A stretch of DNA of 64,000 bases from Ensifer sp. IC3342. GTDB lineage: Bacteria; Pseudomonadota; Alphaproteobacteria; Rhizobiales; Rhizobiaceae. The stretch covers positions 868,001 through 932,000 of the forward strand of contig NZ_JADYVE010000001.1 in NCBI RefSeq assembly GCF_020193655.1, read 5' to 3'. Shown piece after piece: positions 1 to 9,609 of the stretch; position 1 is the first letter of the stretch; every line of letters starts with the position of its first letter. Position numbers and translations under genes: made by a program. Below the pieces are notes generated by a model. That model saw only the letters and a list, made by a program, of their open reading frames with translations. It was not told the DNA's origin and made no database searches.

Positions 1-234
1 CTGGGGCGAAACGGAAACCACATCGGGCCCAGGGCGCTCCGGCAAGTCACGCGTCGTTCCCTGCCACAGCCGCGGCATCGAGAATTCGCCTTGATGGACG
101 AAGGCATACCAGGGAAAAAAGGTCGCGAATGCCGCCATCGCCAGTCCGATGGCAGCCAGGAACTTGTCGATCAGCGGCATCTTTGCCTCGCGACGGCGCT
201 GCTTGACGATCTCGTCTGCGTCGTAGTCGGTCAC
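1..234 (-). CDS. flagellar-cluster membrane protein, partial (3' end outside window)
   Basis: Only the first 78 codons lie in the window. The GTG start at 234 lies two bases past the fliI stop, with a GAGGGGG ribosome binding site inside the end of fliI, so the two are translationally coupled. The N-terminus is charged (TDYDADEIVKQRRREAK), followed by one hydrophobic segment at residues 19-42 and then a periplasmic-looking stretch, so it looks like a single-span inner-membrane protein. In Sinorhizobium a conserved hypothetical gene sits between fliI and flgB, and this fits that place. I cannot assign a biochemical function. Confidence 0.7.
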   Translation of the reverse strand, partial: MTDYDADEIVKQRRREAKMPLIDKFLAAIGLAMAAFATFFPWYAFVHQGEFSMPRLWQGTTRDLPERPGPDVVSVSPQ

Positions 235-236
235 CC

Positions 237-1652
237 CTACCCCCTCGGTCGCGTGCCGGCGGCACCCGGCTGATTTCCCATCGCGGCCGCCTTCAACGCA
301 TTGGCAAGATCGGTGAAGGCGTCGAACGCAGCCCGTTCTCCGGGCGTCTGCTTGAGTACCTCATAGATGACCGGCACCTGCTTGATCGCCATGTCGAGAT
401 CGGCGTCGCCCCCCGGCCGGTAACCGCCGATCAGGCGAAGATCGCGCGTTTCCTCGAAGCGATGGATAAGCGCCTTCAGACGCGCCACCAGTTTCTCCTG
501 ATCCGGAGTCCACGCCTTCCGCGCCAGCCGCGAGATCGAGGCGAGCGGATTGATCGGCGGATAGCGTCCCTCCTCCGCCAGGCTGCGCTCCAGCACGATA
601 TGCCCGTCCAGAATGCCGCGCGTCGAGTCGGCGACCGGGTCGTTGTGGTTGTCGCCATCCACGAGAATCGAGATAATAGCCGTGATCGTCCCGCTTCCTT
701 CGACGCCGGGGCCGGCGCGTTCGAGCAGCCGGGGCAGTTCAGTGAAGACGGAAGCCGGATATCCGCGCGCGATCGGAGGCTCGCCCGCCGCCGTCGCCAC
801 CTCGCGGATCGCATGGGCGAAGCGCGTCACGCTGTCGACAATGAGGAGCACGTTGTCGCCCTTGTCGCGGTAATGCTCGGCAACCGTGACGGCCGTCATC
901 GGCGCCATCTTCCTCAGCATCGGGCTTTCGTCGCTGGTAGCAACGACGGCGACCGATTTGGAAAGATTGTCGCCGAGCGTGTCCTCGATGAATTCACGTA
1001 CTTCGCGGCCGCGTTCACCGACCAGCGCGATCACGACCTTGTCGAAAGCATCCGCACGCGCCAGCATCGAAAGCAGCGTCGACTTGCCGACACCCGAGCC
1101 GGCAAAGATGCCGAGACGCTGCCCGAGGCAAAGCGGCGAGAAAATGTCGATGGCACGCACGCCGGTTCTGAAACCATGCTCGACGCGCTTGCGCGTCATG
1201 GACGGCGGCGCGGTGTTGGAGATCGAGCGGCGAACATCGCCCTGTAGCAACGGTCCGAGGCCGTCGATCGGCTCCGCCAGTGCGTTGATCGTACGGCCGC
1301 ACCAATTGTCAGTGGGAGCTATCCGGAAAGCGCCCTTGCGGATGACGGTATCGTGAATGCCGATTGGATCGCCGGGTTCGATCGGACAGACGACGACCTG
1401 CTCTGGCTCGACGCGGACGACTTCGCCGAGACGGGTGCCCGTCGCGCTCTTATGGGCGACGAAATCGCCGAGCCGAACATGGCGCGAAAGACCGCTAACG
1501 GTGTAATGCCCGGGCGCAATCGTCTGCACGTGCCCACCCGGCGCGATCGAAAACTCCCGCTTCGCGTAGCGCTCGACCAGCCCGGCAAGCGCCGCCAGCG
1601 ATGTGGATGCGGCAAGGGTCTCGGGGCCGTCGCGTCTCATGGTTTCCATCAT
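237..1652 (-). CDS. fliI: flagellar export ATPase FliI
   Basis: FliI is the F1-beta-like hexameric ATPase that energises the flagellar type III export gate at the cytoplasmic face of the basal body. The 471-residue product has the usual family length. It shows the Walker A loop GSGVGKSTLL near residue 185, a Walker B strand (NVLLIVDSVTRFAHAIRE), and the conserved PARGYPASVFTELPRLLERAG segment in two adjoining parts. Two ATGs in tandem begin the frame (MMET), and either could be used. It lies 3 bp downstream of flgF and is followed at once by the partial gene at 1-234, so all are co-transcribed on the minus strand. Confidence 0.95.
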   Translation of the reverse strand: MMETMRRDGPETLAASTSLAALAGLVERYAKREFSIAPGGHVQTIAPGHYTVSGLSRHVRLGDFVAHKSATGTRLGEVVRVEPEQVVVCPIEPGDPIGIHDTVIRKGAFRIAPTDNWCGRTINALAEPIDGLGPLLQGDVRRSISNTAPPSMTRKRVEHGFRTGVRAIDIFSPLCLGQRLGIFAGSGVGKSTLLSMLARADAFDKVVIALVGERGREVREFIEDTLGDNLSKSVAVVATSDESPMLRKMAPMTAVTVAEHYRDKGDNVLLIVDSVTRFAHAIREVATAAGEPPIARGYPASVFTELPRLLERAGPGVEGSGTITAIISILVDGDNHNDPVADSTRGILDGHIVLERSLAEEGRYPPINPLASISRLARKAWTPDQEKLVARLKALIHRFEETRDLRLIGGYRPGGDADLDMAIKQVPVIYEVLKQTPGERAAFDAFTDLANALKAAAMGNQPGAAGTRPRG

Positions 1653-1655
1653 CTA

Positions 1656-2378
1656 TCAGCTGCCGCCCAGCGTCTTGATCGCTTCTTCCAGCGATCCCTC
1701 GCTGTCGCGCATTAGGGCCGTGATATTGTCGAAGGCACGGGTGACCATAATCAGCTGAGACATTTCCTGAATGGCGTTGACGTTCGACTCTTCGAGGAAT
1801 CCCTGCATCACGCCGACATCGAAACGGTCGACGACTGGCTCCGGCTGAATTGCCGGCATGACAGAGCTGTTGTCGTAGCGCATAAAGCCGTTGCTGAAGT
1901 CCGCCTCGTAGAGGCCGAGCAGAGCGACCCGATTGCCGTTCTGGTGGATGGCACCATCGGCGCCGACGGTGATTTCGCCTGCTCCGCCGTTCAGCTGGAT
2001 CGGCGCGCCGCCGGCGTCGAGGACCGGATAGCCCTTGATGGTGACGAGCTCGCCTGTTTCGGTCAACGTGAACCGGCCGTCGCGGGTCAAAGCCGGCCCG
2101 CCCGGCGTGTCGATCGAAAACCAGGCGTCGCCCCTGATCGCGAAGTCGAGCGATGCGCCAGTACGTGCAAGCGCCCCGGTATTGGTATTGAGGTATTCCT
2201 CACCCTCCGACACATAGGAAACCTTGGTCGGTTTGGTGTCGCCGAGCATCTGGTTGAACTTCACTTCGGCGCCGCGGAAGCCGACGGTATTGGAGTTTGC
2301 GATGTTGTCGGCGAGCGTGTTCAGGCGCTTTTCGAGCGCCATCTGCGATGAAATCGCCACATAAAGACCGGTCTGCAC
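1656..2378 (-). CDS. flgF: flagellar basal-body rod protein FlgF
   Basis: The 240-residue product is a proximal rod protein of the FlgBCFG/FlgE family. The N-terminal rod signature is present (residues 1-35, with LNTLADNIANSNTVGFRGAE), as is the C-terminal coiled-coil tail typical of rod and hook proteins (EESNVNAIQEMSQLIMVTRAF). The middle carries the FlgEFG beta domain, including RDGRFTLTETGELVT. The length separates it from FlgG, which is near 262 residues, and its place directly before fliI matches the Sinorhizobium order. The gene is 1 bp from the DUF1217 gene upstream and 3 bp from fliI downstream. Confidence 0.93.
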   Translation of the reverse strand: MQTGLYVAISSQMALEKRLNTLADNIANSNTVGFRGAEVKFNQMLGDTKPTKVSYVSEGEEYLNTNTGALARTGASLDFAIRGDAWFSIDTPGGPALTRDGRFTLTETGELVTIKGYPVLDAGGAPIQLNGGAGEITVGADGAIHQNGNRVALLGLYEADFSNGFMRYDNSSVMPAIQPEPVVDRFDVGVMQGFLEESNVNAIQEMSQLIMVTRAFDNITALMRDSEGSLEEAIKTLGGS

Positions 2379-2379
2379 G

Positions 2380-3159
2380 TCAGCGTCCCCCGAGTTTCAG
2401 GCTGTTGATGGACAGGAGCAGATCGGAGGAGATGCCGTAGCCGCTCGATGAACCGAAAACCGCAAGCGGATCGTAGCTGTCCGTAGAATTGTTGACTTCC
2501 CAGAGGGCGGTGAAGCGGTCGAGAAACGCCGCCAGCTTCTCGGGATCCTGGAAGTCCTTGAGATCGATTGCCGCCTCATAGGCCTCGGCCTGGCGGTCGA
2601 CATCGGTCGCTGCAAACTCCTCGGGCAGTTGCAGAGCGGTTCGCACGACCTGTGCCAGCGCCTCGTCGGCGATGATGGCGTAGCCACTGGTGATCGTCGG
2701 CGCCATGCGCGAGAAATAGAGCGCCAGCCGCACGCCGGCATTCTCCTCTCCGGCGTTCTGTTCCAGCGTCTGGCGCGCATATTTGTCGGCAACGCCCTTT
2801 TGCGCGCGATCGAATGAAGTCGCCGCCTCGCCGTTGCGGGCGAAATTCAGCGATTCGACCAGCGCCTTATAACGACCATCCGTCAGCTTGTTGGCAATGG
2901 CGTCGTCGCTGTCGATGCCCTCGGAAAGCACCTTGCGCATGAAGGCCTTCGCATAGGCCATGTCTTCGAGACCGTGCGCCTTCATCGCGTAGTTGTAGAG
3001 CCGGTTGTCGGCGAAGAAATCGTCGATGGTTTTGATGCTGCCGATCTTCGCCAGATAATATTCCGTCTCGCGTGCAACGTCCGGCTGTTCGGAAACGCGC
3101 TCCAGCGATTTCGTCAGATCGGCGGTGATCAGTTTGTAGCTCGTATAGGTCGTGGTCAC
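2380..3159 (-). CDS. DUF1217 family flagellar-cluster protein
   Basis: The 259-residue protein has no signal peptide and is mostly helical. The repeated pattern of [21 protein letters not shown] and [20 protein letters not shown] (each part of one DUF1217 unit) identifies the family. DUF1217 proteins are encoded in alphaproteobacterial flagellar clusters; their exact role is not settled, but a link to rod or hook assembly has been suggested from context. It is the first gene of the minus-strand unit running to flgF and fliI, with a 1-bp spacer, and its start faces motA across a 183-bp divergent region. The late genes downstream suggest structural rather than signalling use. Confidence 0.85.
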   Translation of the reverse strand: MTTTYTSYKLITADLTKSLERVSEQPDVARETEYYLAKIGSIKTIDDFFADNRLYNYAMKAHGLEDMAYAKAFMRKVLSEGIDSDDAIANKLTDGRYKALVESLNFARNGEAATSFDRAQKGVADKYARQTLEQNAGEENAGVRLALYFSRMAPTITSGYAIIADEALAQVVRTALQLPEEFAATDVDRQAEAYEAAIDLKDFQDPEKLAAFLDRFTALWEVNNSTDSYDPLAVFGSSSGYGISSDLLLSINSLKLGGR

Positions 3160-3342
3160 GATCGCTTCGCCCTGTCCGGAATAAAGCCGGGCGCAACGTG
3201 GCCCGACCTCGCAAATCCTGACCTGACTGGCTTGCGCGAACCTGTTCCGCGCGCGGCTTCAAGGGGGCTTCACGAACAGCCTCACGCAAGGATGAAAGCC
3301 TATTCCATCAACGGAAAATCACGATCGCGACAGGTATCGACA
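3160..3342. promoter_or_regulatory. divergent promoter region between the DUF1217 gene and motA
   Basis: These 183 bp separate two divergently transcribed flagellar units and must hold the start signals of both. I see no convincing sigma-54 or sigma-28 box, which fits Sinorhizobium flagellar genes being driven by VisNR and Rem. A plus-strand frame reads through this stretch into motA but has no family similarity, so it is not part of MotA. Confidence 0.5.
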
Positions 3343-4221
3343 ATGAACATCATCATCGGGCTTCTTGTGACCTTCGGCTGTATCCTCGGCGGATATCTCG
3401 CGATGGGCGGCCATCTGGAAGTGCTGAACCAGCCTTTCGAGTTGATGATCATCGGCGGTGCAGGCATCGGCGGCTTCATCATGGCCAACTCGATGAAGGT
3501 CGTGAAAGACACCGGCAAGGCGCTCGGCGAAGCCTTCAGGCATAAGGTGCCGAAGGAGCGTCACTACCTCGATACGCTCGGCGTGCTCTATAGCCTGATG
3601 CGCGATCTCAGGACCAAATCCCGCAACGAGATCGAGAGCCACATCGACAACCCGGAAGAATCCTCGATCTTCCAGTCGGCGCCAACCGTCCTGCAGAACA
3701 AGGAACTGACGGCCTTCATCTGCGACTATGTGCGGCTGATCATCATCGGCAATGCCCGCTCGCACGAGATCGAGGCGCTGATGGACGAGGAAATCCAGAC
3801 TGTCACCCACGACAAGATGAAGTGCTATCACGCGCTGACGACCATGGGCGACGCGCTGCCGGCGATCGGTATCGTCGCGGCGGTTCTCGGCGTCATCAAA
3901 GCGATGGGCGCCATCAGCGAGGCGCCCGAAGTGCTTGGAGCCAAGATCGCCGCCGCACTCGTAGGAACCCTGCTCGGCGTCTTCCTCTCCTATTCGATTG
4001 TCGGCCCGCTCGTCGCGAACATCAAGGCAGTCCGCGAGAAGCAGAACCGGCTCTACGTCATCGTCAAGCAGACGCTGCTGGCCTACATGAACGGCTCTGT
4101 CCCGCAGGTCGCGCTGGAATATGGGCGCAAGACGATCTCCGCCTATGAACGGCCGTCCATCGACGCGGTCGAGCAGGAGATGATGAACCCGGGCGGTGGC
4201 AGCGAAAGCAAGGCGGCATAA
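3343..4221 (+). CDS. motA: flagellar motor stator protein MotA
   Basis: MotA forms with MotB the proton-conducting stator that drives flagellar rotation. The 292-residue product begins [13 protein letters not shown], the usual MotA start; the frame is open further upstream, but the extra residues match nothing in the family. Four membrane segments are visible at about residues 1-20, 32-50, 170-195 and 205-225. The cytoplasmic loop carries the conserved charged stretch around residue 90. The segment [21 protein letters not shown] is the conserved third helix with the Pro important for torque (given here in two overlapping parts in the family logo). The stop TAA at 4219-4221 lies one base before the fliM start. 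Confidence 0.95.
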   Translation: MNIIIGLLVTFGCILGGYLAMGGHLEVLNQPFELMIIGGAGIGGFIMANSMKVVKDTGKALGEAFRHKVPKERHYLDTLGVLYSLMRDLRTKSRNEIESHIDNPEESSIFQSAPTVLQNKELTAFICDYVRLIIIGNARSHEIEALMDEEIQTVTHDKMKCYHALTTMGDALPAIGIVAAVLGVIKAMGAISEAPEVLGAKIAAALVGTLLGVFLSYSIVGPLVANIKAVREKQNRLYVIVKQTLLAYMNGSVPQVALEYGRKTISAYERPSIDAVEQEMMNPGGGSESKAA

Positions 4222-4222
4222 T

Positions 4223-5170
4223 ATGAACCCGAGCACGGCATCGAACGTCTACACATTCGACAAGAGGCTACTTGCGCGCATGGTCGGCGCGCTCGGCGAC
4301 GACAAGACCGTCGGCCGGACCGCGCTCGAACTCGGGCAGGTCTTCGGCGAGTTGCTTCCTGGCATGTATAAGGCCGAGACCGGTCACGGCATTGCAATCG
4401 GCTATGCCGGTTTCAAGACCGGTTTGAGGAATGAGCTCATTGCAGGCCTTGGAGGCGGTGTTCTGCTGACCGACGTTTCCCTGCGCAACTGGTGCCAGGA
4501 TTTCCAGATCGGTTGTGACAGTCCGGTTCTCATCACCCTCGTTGAAGCCCTGCTCGGCGCCGAGCCCACGAGCATCGGGGAACCGCAGCCCCGCTCGATG
4601 TCACAGATCGAGATCGACGTCGCGGTGCCGATCTTCGAAAAGATCGCCGATGTGCTGCGCTTGGCGGTGAACGCACCTGGCGGCTACGAGCCCGTTGTCA
4701 GCCGCCCATACAACAGCGAAACGCGTCCCAAACCCGATCCCGCGATGGAGGACATTTACGCAGCCTCCATCGATATGACGATCGGCCTTGGGCCGGTGCT
4801 CTCGACCTTTTCGGTGGTCGCTCCCCAAAGCGTTCTCCTCAAGACGCAAATCGTCCCGCCCAAGGGTGCCGGCCAGGGTGATAAGACAAAGACGGAATGG
4901 ACCGAGCAGCTCGAGGAGCAGATTCGCCGCTCCGCCGTGACGCTCGAGGCGCGCATCCGTTTGGAAAGTCTCACGCTCGATACCATCAGCCGCCTGCAGC
5001 CAGGGGACGTGATCCCGTTTCACGACGGTCAGGACGTTCGCGTGGAGGTAAACGCCAACGGGCGCGAGCTCTATGTGTGCGAGTTCGGGCGGTCCGGCGC
5101 GAAATATACGGTTCGGGTCAAGGATACGCACGGCTCCGAACAGGACATCCTTCGCCACATCATGAGTTAA
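4223..5170 (+). CDS. fliM: flagellar motor switch protein FliM
   Basis: FliM forms the middle of the C-ring, binds CheY-P and sets motor speed in Sinorhizobium. I take the ATG at 4223 ([20 protein letters not shown]), one base after motA, giving 315 residues; an earlier in-frame start would overlap motA without family support. The middle CheC-like domain is diverged, and the C-terminal SpoA/FliN-like domain spans about residues 235-312 ([20 protein letters not shown]). FliM of Sinorhizobium is known to be divergent from enteric FliM; the operon position between motA and fliN makes the call firm. Confidence 0.9.
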   Translation: MNPSTASNVYTFDKRLLARMVGALGDDKTVGRTALELGQVFGELLPGMYKAETGHGIAIGYAGFKTGLRNELIAGLGGGVLLTDVSLRNWCQDFQIGCDSPVLITLVEALLGAEPTSIGEPQPRSMSQIEIDVAVPIFEKIADVLRLAVNAPGGYEPVVSRPYNSETRPKPDPAMEDIYAASIDMTIGLGPVLSTFSVVAPQSVLLKTQIVPPKGAGQGDKTKTEWTEQLEEQIRRSAVTLEARIRLESLTLDTISRLQPGDVIPFHDGQDVRVEVNANGRELYVCEFGRSGAKYTVRVKDTHGSEQDILRHIMS

Positions 5171-5228
5171 CAGCCCGCCCTCTCTCGGCAGAATGCCTGA
5201 GGCAAGCTTCAACTGGAATAATTCGCAC

Positions 5229-5846
5229 ATGGCACCCAAGAAAGCAGCACCCATCCAAGAACAGGCCGCATTCGCCGTCGAGGACACGGAGCTCGATCAG
5301 GCGATCGACGACCTGCGCGGCGTTCTCAAGAAGGATGGCGAGCAGGCGACGGATTTTGGCGCCGACTTCGCCTCCACCGGCGCGCTGGACATGGCAACAG
5401 AATTCGGCGGCGACTTTGGTGGCGCGACCGATACAGCAAGCGCATTCGGCGGCGACTTCGGGGCGGATAGCTTTGGCGGCGACTTCGCCGGTGCGGGAAT
5501 GACCAGCGCTTTCGACGCCGACGGCAGTTTCGGCGATGGCGGCTTCGATACCTCCGAACCGGCGATCGAATCAGCGGCCGGCAGCGGCATGACGGCCAAT
5601 CTCGATCTGATCATGGACATTCCAATCGACGTGCAGATCGTGCTCGGTACCAGCCGGATGCAGGTTTCCGGGCTCATGAGCCTGGCGGAAGGCGCAACGA
5701 TCGCGCTCGATCGCAAGATCGGGGAGCCGGTCGAAATCATGGTCAATGGCCGGGTGATCGGTCGTGGTGAAATTACCGTACTCGAGGGCGACGTGACCCG
5801 TTTCGGCGTCAAGCTCATCGAGATCAAGGGCAGCAAGAACTCATAG
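5229..5846 (+). CDS. fliN: flagellar motor switch protein FliN with repeat-rich N-terminal extension
   Basis: The C-terminal 80 residues (about 125-205) are a clear SpoA/FliN domain: [20 protein letters not shown], then [19 protein letters not shown] and [15 protein letters not shown]. This domain builds the lower ring of the C-ring. Ahead of it lies a long acidic extension, residues about 40-115, dominated by FGGDFGA-type repeats and likely disordered. Enteric FliN is about 137 residues, so this 205-residue form is extended. I chose ATG 5229 (MAPKKAAP) over the ATG at 5193, which has no ribosome binding site. It lies 58 bp after fliM. Confidence 0.93.
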   Translation: MAPKKAAPIQEQAAFAVEDTELDQAIDDLRGVLKKDGEQATDFGADFASTGALDMATEFGGDFGGATDTASAFGGDFGADSFGGDFAGAGMTSAFDADGSFGDGGFDTSEPAIESAAGSGMTANLDLIMDIPIDVQIVLGTSRMQVSGLMSLAEGATIALDRKIGEPVEIMVNGRVIGRGEITVLEGDVTRFGVKLIEIKGSKNS

Positions 5847-5874
5847 GCCCGATGAATGGGCAAGGGATAAATCC

Positions 5875-6906
5875 ATGATGGATTTCGAAAGTTTCGGGGC
5901 GCAGACGCCGGCACCTCCGCTGAGCCAGACAGACAAGGCGGCGGCCGTATTGCTTGCCATGGGCAAGTCCGTGGCCGGGAAGCTCTTGAAGTTCTTCACC
6001 CAGAGCGAACTCCAGGCGATCATCGCCGCGGCGCAATCACTGCGCGCCATCCCGCCCCACGAACTCGAAGCGCTCGTCAACGAGTTCGAGGATCTCTTCA
6101 CGGAAGGCGCGGGCCTGATGGACAATGCCCGGGCGATCGAAAGCATTCTGGAAGAAGGATTGACCCCGGACGAGGTCGACGGCCTGCTCGGCCGTCGGGC
6201 GACGTTCCAATCCTACGAAGCCAATATCTGGGATCGTCTACAGGAATGCGACCCAGTCCTCGTTGCCCAGTCGCTCGCCAAGGAACACCCGCAGACGATT
6301 GCCTACATCCTGTCGATGATGCCTTCGAGCTTCGGCGCCAAGGTGCTACTGCAGCTTTCGGAAACACAACGGCCGGATATCCTCAACCGCGCCGTCAATA
6401 TAAAGAACGTCAGCCCGAAGGCGGCCGCCATCATAGAGGCGCGCGTCATGGAAATGATCGACCAGATGGAAGCCGAGCGCAACTCGCCCGGACCGGCCAA
6501 AATCGCCGAGGTCATGAACGAACTCGAAAAGGGACAGGTGGACACGCTGCTCGCCTCGCTCGAGACGATCAACACCGACTCGGCCAAGAAGGTCCGACCG
6601 AAGATCTTCCTGTTCGACGACATTCTCTTCATGCCGCAGAGAAGCCGCGTGCAACTGTTCAACGACGTCTCGACCGACATTATCACGATGGCGCTTCGCG
6701 GCTCGGCGCCAGAACTGCGCGAATCGGTTCTCGCGTCGATCGGCGCCCGCCAGCGCCGTATGATCGAATCGGACCTGGCTGTCGGCGATGCGGGCATCAA
6801 CCCCCGCGACATCGCGATCGCCAGACGGTCGATCACGCAGGAGGCGATCCGCCTCGCCGCCAGCGGACAGCTGGAGCTCAAGGACAAGGAAGCGGAGGCC
6901 GCCTGA
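5875..6906 (+). CDS. fliG: flagellar motor switch protein FliG
   Basis: FliG is the C-ring protein that contacts MotA and transmits torque. The 343-residue product has the N-terminal FliF-binding domain (SQTDKAAAVLLAMGKSVAGK), the EHPQTIAYILSMM motif of the middle domain near residue 140, and the C-terminal torque domain with the charged helix LFNDVSTDIITMALRG followed by GARQRRMIESDL. Two ATGs (5875 and 5878) lie in tandem. It follows fliN by 28 bp. A 168-bp gap separates it from flhB, which may have its own promoter. Confidence 0.95.
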   Translation: MMDFESFGAQTPAPPLSQTDKAAAVLLAMGKSVAGKLLKFFTQSELQAIIAAAQSLRAIPPHELEALVNEFEDLFTEGAGLMDNARAIESILEEGLTPDEVDGLLGRRATFQSYEANIWDRLQECDPVLVAQSLAKEHPQTIAYILSMMPSSFGAKVLLQLSETQRPDILNRAVNIKNVSPKAAAIIEARVMEMIDQMEAERNSPGPAKIAEVMNELEKGQVDTLLASLETINTDSAKKVRPKIFLFDDILFMPQRSRVQLFNDVSTDIITMALRGSAPELRESVLASIGARQRRMIESDLAVGDAGINPRDIAIARRSITQEAIRLAASGQLELKDKEAEAA

Positions 6907-7074
6907 GGCCAGTCACAACCGCGGCTCCATAATTCCTGTTGACCCGGCCTCGCCGGCGTCGACAGACCCTTGCGCGTCAGAGCTTACCGGTTCACGACAG
7001 CGGGAGAACATCGCCGCAGGCTTGCCTGATCGGGTGACGTTCGATCGGGAGATTGCCGGGGAGCTTCCTGTTTC

Positions 7075-8166
7075 ATGTCGGAAGATCAGGACAAAGACAG
7101 CAAGACCGAGGCGCCATCGGAGAAGAAGCTCTCCGATGCCGCCGACAAGGGTAACGTCCCATTTTCTCGCGAAGTGACGGTGTTCGCCTCGACGCTCGCG
7201 ATCTACATCTTCGTCGTGTTCTTTCTGTCGGATGGTGCGGCCAGCGTCGCCGAGGCCCTCAAGGACATTTTCGAGCAGCCGGAAGCCTGGCGGCTGGACA
7301 CGTCGACCGACGTCGTCGCGCTGATTTCGCACATCATCCAGAAGTCGGCGGCGCTGCTCGTCCCGATCTTCGTGCTGCTCATCATCTTCGGCGTCGGATC
7401 GTCGATCTTCCAGAACCTACCCCGTCCAGTCCTCGATCGCATTCAGCCGAAGATGAACCGCATATCGCCGGCGGCCGGCTTCAAGCGCATCTACGGCGTG
7501 CAGGGACTGGTCGAATTCGCGAAGTCCCTGTTCAAGATCGTCGTCGTTTCGACCATCGTGGTCCTCGTTCTGTGGAACGATTATTTCGCCACCCTCGATC
7601 TGATGTTCTCCGATCCGGTGACGATTTTCACGGCAATGACGTCCGACCTCAACCAGATCATGATCGTCGTCCTCCTGGCGACGGCCGTGCTTGCGATCGC
7701 CGACCTCTTCTGGACCCGGCATCACTGGTACACGGAACTGATGATGACGAAGCAGGAGGTAAAGGAAGAACTGAAGCAGTCTCAGGGCGATCCGATCGTC
7801 AAGTCGCGGTTGCGCTCGATCCAGCGTGACCGCGCGCGCAAGCGCATGATTTCCTCCGTGCCGCGCGCAACACTGGTGATTGCCAACCCGACACATTATG
7901 CCGTCGCCCTGCGTTACGTGCGCGAGGAAAACGATGCGCCGGTCGTGGTTGCCATGGGCCAGGATCTGGTCGCGCTCAAGATCCGCGAAATTGCCGAGAA
8001 AAACGGCATACCCGTCTTCGAGGATCCGCCGCTTGCACGCTCCATGTTTGCACAAGTCTCGGTGGATAGTGTGATTCCACCGGTGTTTTACAAGGCAGTC
8101 GCCGAACTCATTCACCGGGTTTATGCAGCTCAGCCGCAACAAAAACGGGTGACGGGACCTCGATGA
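7075..8166 (+). CDS. flhB: flagellar export switch protein FlhB
   Basis: FlhB is an inner-membrane component of the flagellar type III export gate; self-cleavage in its cytoplasmic part switches substrate specificity from hook to filament. The 363-residue protein has four hydrophobic segments (about residues 37-53, 88-112, 145-165, 185-210) and the cleavage motif NPTH with Asn271 and Pro272, in [14 protein letters not shown]. The N-terminus is the usual charged [15 protein letters not shown] stretch. It overlaps the next gene by 4 bp (ATGA). The 168 bp before it hold no gene and may carry its promoter. Confidence 0.95.
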   Translation: MSEDQDKDSKTEAPSEKKLSDAADKGNVPFSREVTVFASTLAIYIFVVFFLSDGAASVAEALKDIFEQPEAWRLDTSTDVVALISHIIQKSAALLVPIFVLLIIFGVGSSIFQNLPRPVLDRIQPKMNRISPAAGFKRIYGVQGLVEFAKSLFKIVVVSTIVVLVLWNDYFATLDLMFSDPVTIFTAMTSDLNQIMIVVLLATAVLAIADLFWTRHHWYTELMMTKQEVKEELKQSQGDPIVKSRLRSIQRDRARKRMISSVPRATLVIANPTHYAVALRYVREENDAPVVVAMGQDLVALKIREIAEKNGIPVFEDPPLARSMFAQVSVDSVIPPVFYKAVAELIHRVYAAQPQQKRVTGPR

Positions 8167-8603
8167 AAAAGTGCGAATTCTCCGAAAAACGCGAGCAGAT
8201 AGTGGCGGAAGCAATCCGTCCGGTGGCGACGGAACTGCGTCTGGTCGACGCTGCGGACTTCATCGCGCTATTACGGTTCGAATCTCATGCGAGCCTCGCT
8301 GACCTCGTGGAGTCTGCCGCAGAGCTCTACTTCCTTCCCGGGACGGTGAATTTCGGTCTCGGCGGCAACTACAATCTGGATTGGGACAGCAACCCCGAGA
8401 TCGCCCTCGATCTCGAACTGAAGCCGCGTGGCGTTACGGTCTATGCGCGACTGACGCTCGGCAACGACACCGCCGGGATCGAGATCAGTCATATCAGCTT
8501 CCAGCACCCCTCCACGGATCCGGACGAAAACACCGTCTTCCTCGCGAAGAGCCTGGAGGAAGCGAAATTCGTCAAATCCTACGCCCTTCCCTTGGCGAGT
8601 TAA
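8163..8603 (+). CDS. hypothetical protein translationally coupled to flhB
   Basis: This 146-residue soluble protein has no signal peptide or membrane span and no motif I recognise. The start ATG overlaps the flhB stop (ATGA), so the two are co-translated. In Sinorhizobium a conserved hypothetical gene occupies exactly this place between flhB and visR. The second half (residues 60-120) has alternating hydrophobic residues, suggesting a beta-rich fold. Context points to flagellar export or assembly, but nothing in the sequence shows how. It converges on visR with a repeat-filled spacer between. Confidence 0.8.
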   Translation: MKKCEFSEKREQIVAEAIRPVATELRLVDAADFIALLRFESHASLADLVESAAELYFLPGTVNFGLGGNYNLDWDSNPEIALDLELKPRGVTVYARLTLGNDTAGIEISHISFQHPSTDPDENTVFLAKSLEEAKFVKSYALPLAS

Positions 8604-8624
8604 TCAGACCGAGGCTTGCCTCTC

Positions 8625-8836
8625 ACCTTTACCCTCTCACCGTTTTGACGGAGAGAGGGGACCGGGCCGTCGCCGCTACTACACGATTCCTTAAATCGGA
8701 ATCGATTTAAGGACAAATCATGCGGCAATTCAAAGTGCTACAGCGCCTTTGCGCGTCCGATTGGACGCGGCGCTGTGGTCCCTTTGCCCCGCTTGCGGTC
8801 GCTTGCGGGGTGGCCCGCAGGCTGGATGAGGGGCGA
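8625..8836. repeat. RIME-like palindromic element split by a second repeat
   Basis: The left part (about 8625-8663) is a palindrome CCCTCTCACCG..CGGAGAGAGGG and the right part (about 8781-8836) is CCCCGCTTGCG..TGCGGGGTGGCCCGCAG followed by GGATGAGGGGCG. Together they match the two palindromes of the rhizobial intergenic mosaic element seen whole at 27646-27800. Between them sits another repeat (8681-8776). The element lies between convergent genes and could help terminate both. Confidence 0.65.
8681..8776 (+). repeat. dispersed 'AATTCAAAGTGCTACAGCG' repeat, copy 1
   Basis: This copy has a short inverted repeat (TTAAATCGGAATCGATTTAA), the core GGCAATTCAAAGTGCTACAG, then a palindrome of the type GCGCGTCCGA..TTGGACGCGG. 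Related copies lie near 33851, 35665, 37523 and 45262. It sits inside a RIME-like element. Confidence 0.75.
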
Positions 8837-8854
8837 ATTAGATGAAAGCTGCAG

Positions 8855-9598
8855 CTAGCTGATATAGCCGAGGCGTATGGCCTTGGCGATTGCCTGGATG
8901 CGATTGACAGAATCGAGCTTCGTCGTCGCCGCCCCGAGATAGGCATTCACCGTGTGCACGGAGAGACCCATCTTCTCGGCGATTTCCTCGCTGATATGCC
9001 CATCGCCGGCCATCTGCAGGCAGGCGATCTCGCGGTCGCTCAGCGCCTCCGCCTGAACCAGCCGTCTTTCGTCTGCCGCGAGCATATCCGTCATGATGTG
9101 GCAGCTCTGCGCGTGCAGATCGACCACCTGCTCGCTCGACGCATCGATATAGCTGCCGGTGAAAATGACATAGCCATTACCCTGGGCGCCGAGCCGGACC
9201 GGAAAGGCGATCCCCGAATATGCGAGTTTTCGCCCCGCCAGCCGCTGCGCGAACGGGCGGAAATCGGCGGCCTCGGCGACCTGGTGCTCACCCAAACCAT
9301 CCCACAGGACCGGCAGCAGGGAACGATCGAGATGTGCGAGCAGTTCTTCGCCATAGACACCGACGAGATCGCGGGCGTTCGCCTCGCACGCAGTGCCCCA
9401 ATTGTGAAGGACGCAGGTTAGCTTGCGCGCCGTAGGCGTGCCTCTGCCGTTGACGCGCAGGACAGCGAAATTCTTCGCATTGATTTGCCGCTGCATCGCC
9501 TGCAGTCGTGTCACCAGCGTCGCCGCACGCGCAGCTCGCCCATTCCTCCCCGCCCGGCAATCGTCGTCGGGGCGACCGCCTGTCGCGAAATGAACCAT
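8855..9598 (-). CDS. visR: LuxR-type flagellar master regulator VisR
   Basis: The 247-residue protein ends in a LuxR/FixJ-type helix-turn-helix (ALSDREIACLQMAGDGHISE, then IAEKMGLSVHTVNAYLGAAT), preceded by an autoinducer-binding-like domain of about 170 residues. VisN and VisR are known in Sinorhizobium meliloti to act together at the top of the motility cascade, activating rem and through it the flagellar, motility and chemotaxis genes. The order fliF-visN-visR matches that species. It lies 11 bp downstream of visN, so the pair is co-transcribed. No receiver domain is present. Confidence 0.92.
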   Translation of the reverse strand: MVHFATGGRPDDDCRAGRNGRAARAATLVTRLQAMQRQINAKNFAVLRVNGRGTPTARKLTCVLHNWGTACEANARDLVGVYGEELLAHLDRSLLPVLWDGLGEHQVAEAADFRPFAQRLAGRKLAYSGIAFPVRLGAQGNGYVIFTGSYIDASSEQVVDLHAQSCHIMTDMLAADERRLVQAEALSDREIACLQMAGDGHISEEIAEKMGLSVHTVNAYLGAATTKLDSVNRIQAIAKAIRLGYIS

Positions 9599-9609
9599 CG
9601 GTGCCTCCC

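Noticed and set aside
2974-3342. N-terminal extension of MotA in the longest frame
   Set aside because: The extra 123 codons overlap the divergent DUF1217 gene and have no likeness to MotA, whose usual start MNIIIGLL is at 3343.
5340-5510. GGDF letters in FliN taken as diguanylate cyclase motif
   Set aside because: They are parts of FGGDFGA low-complexity repeats without any cyclase domain around them.
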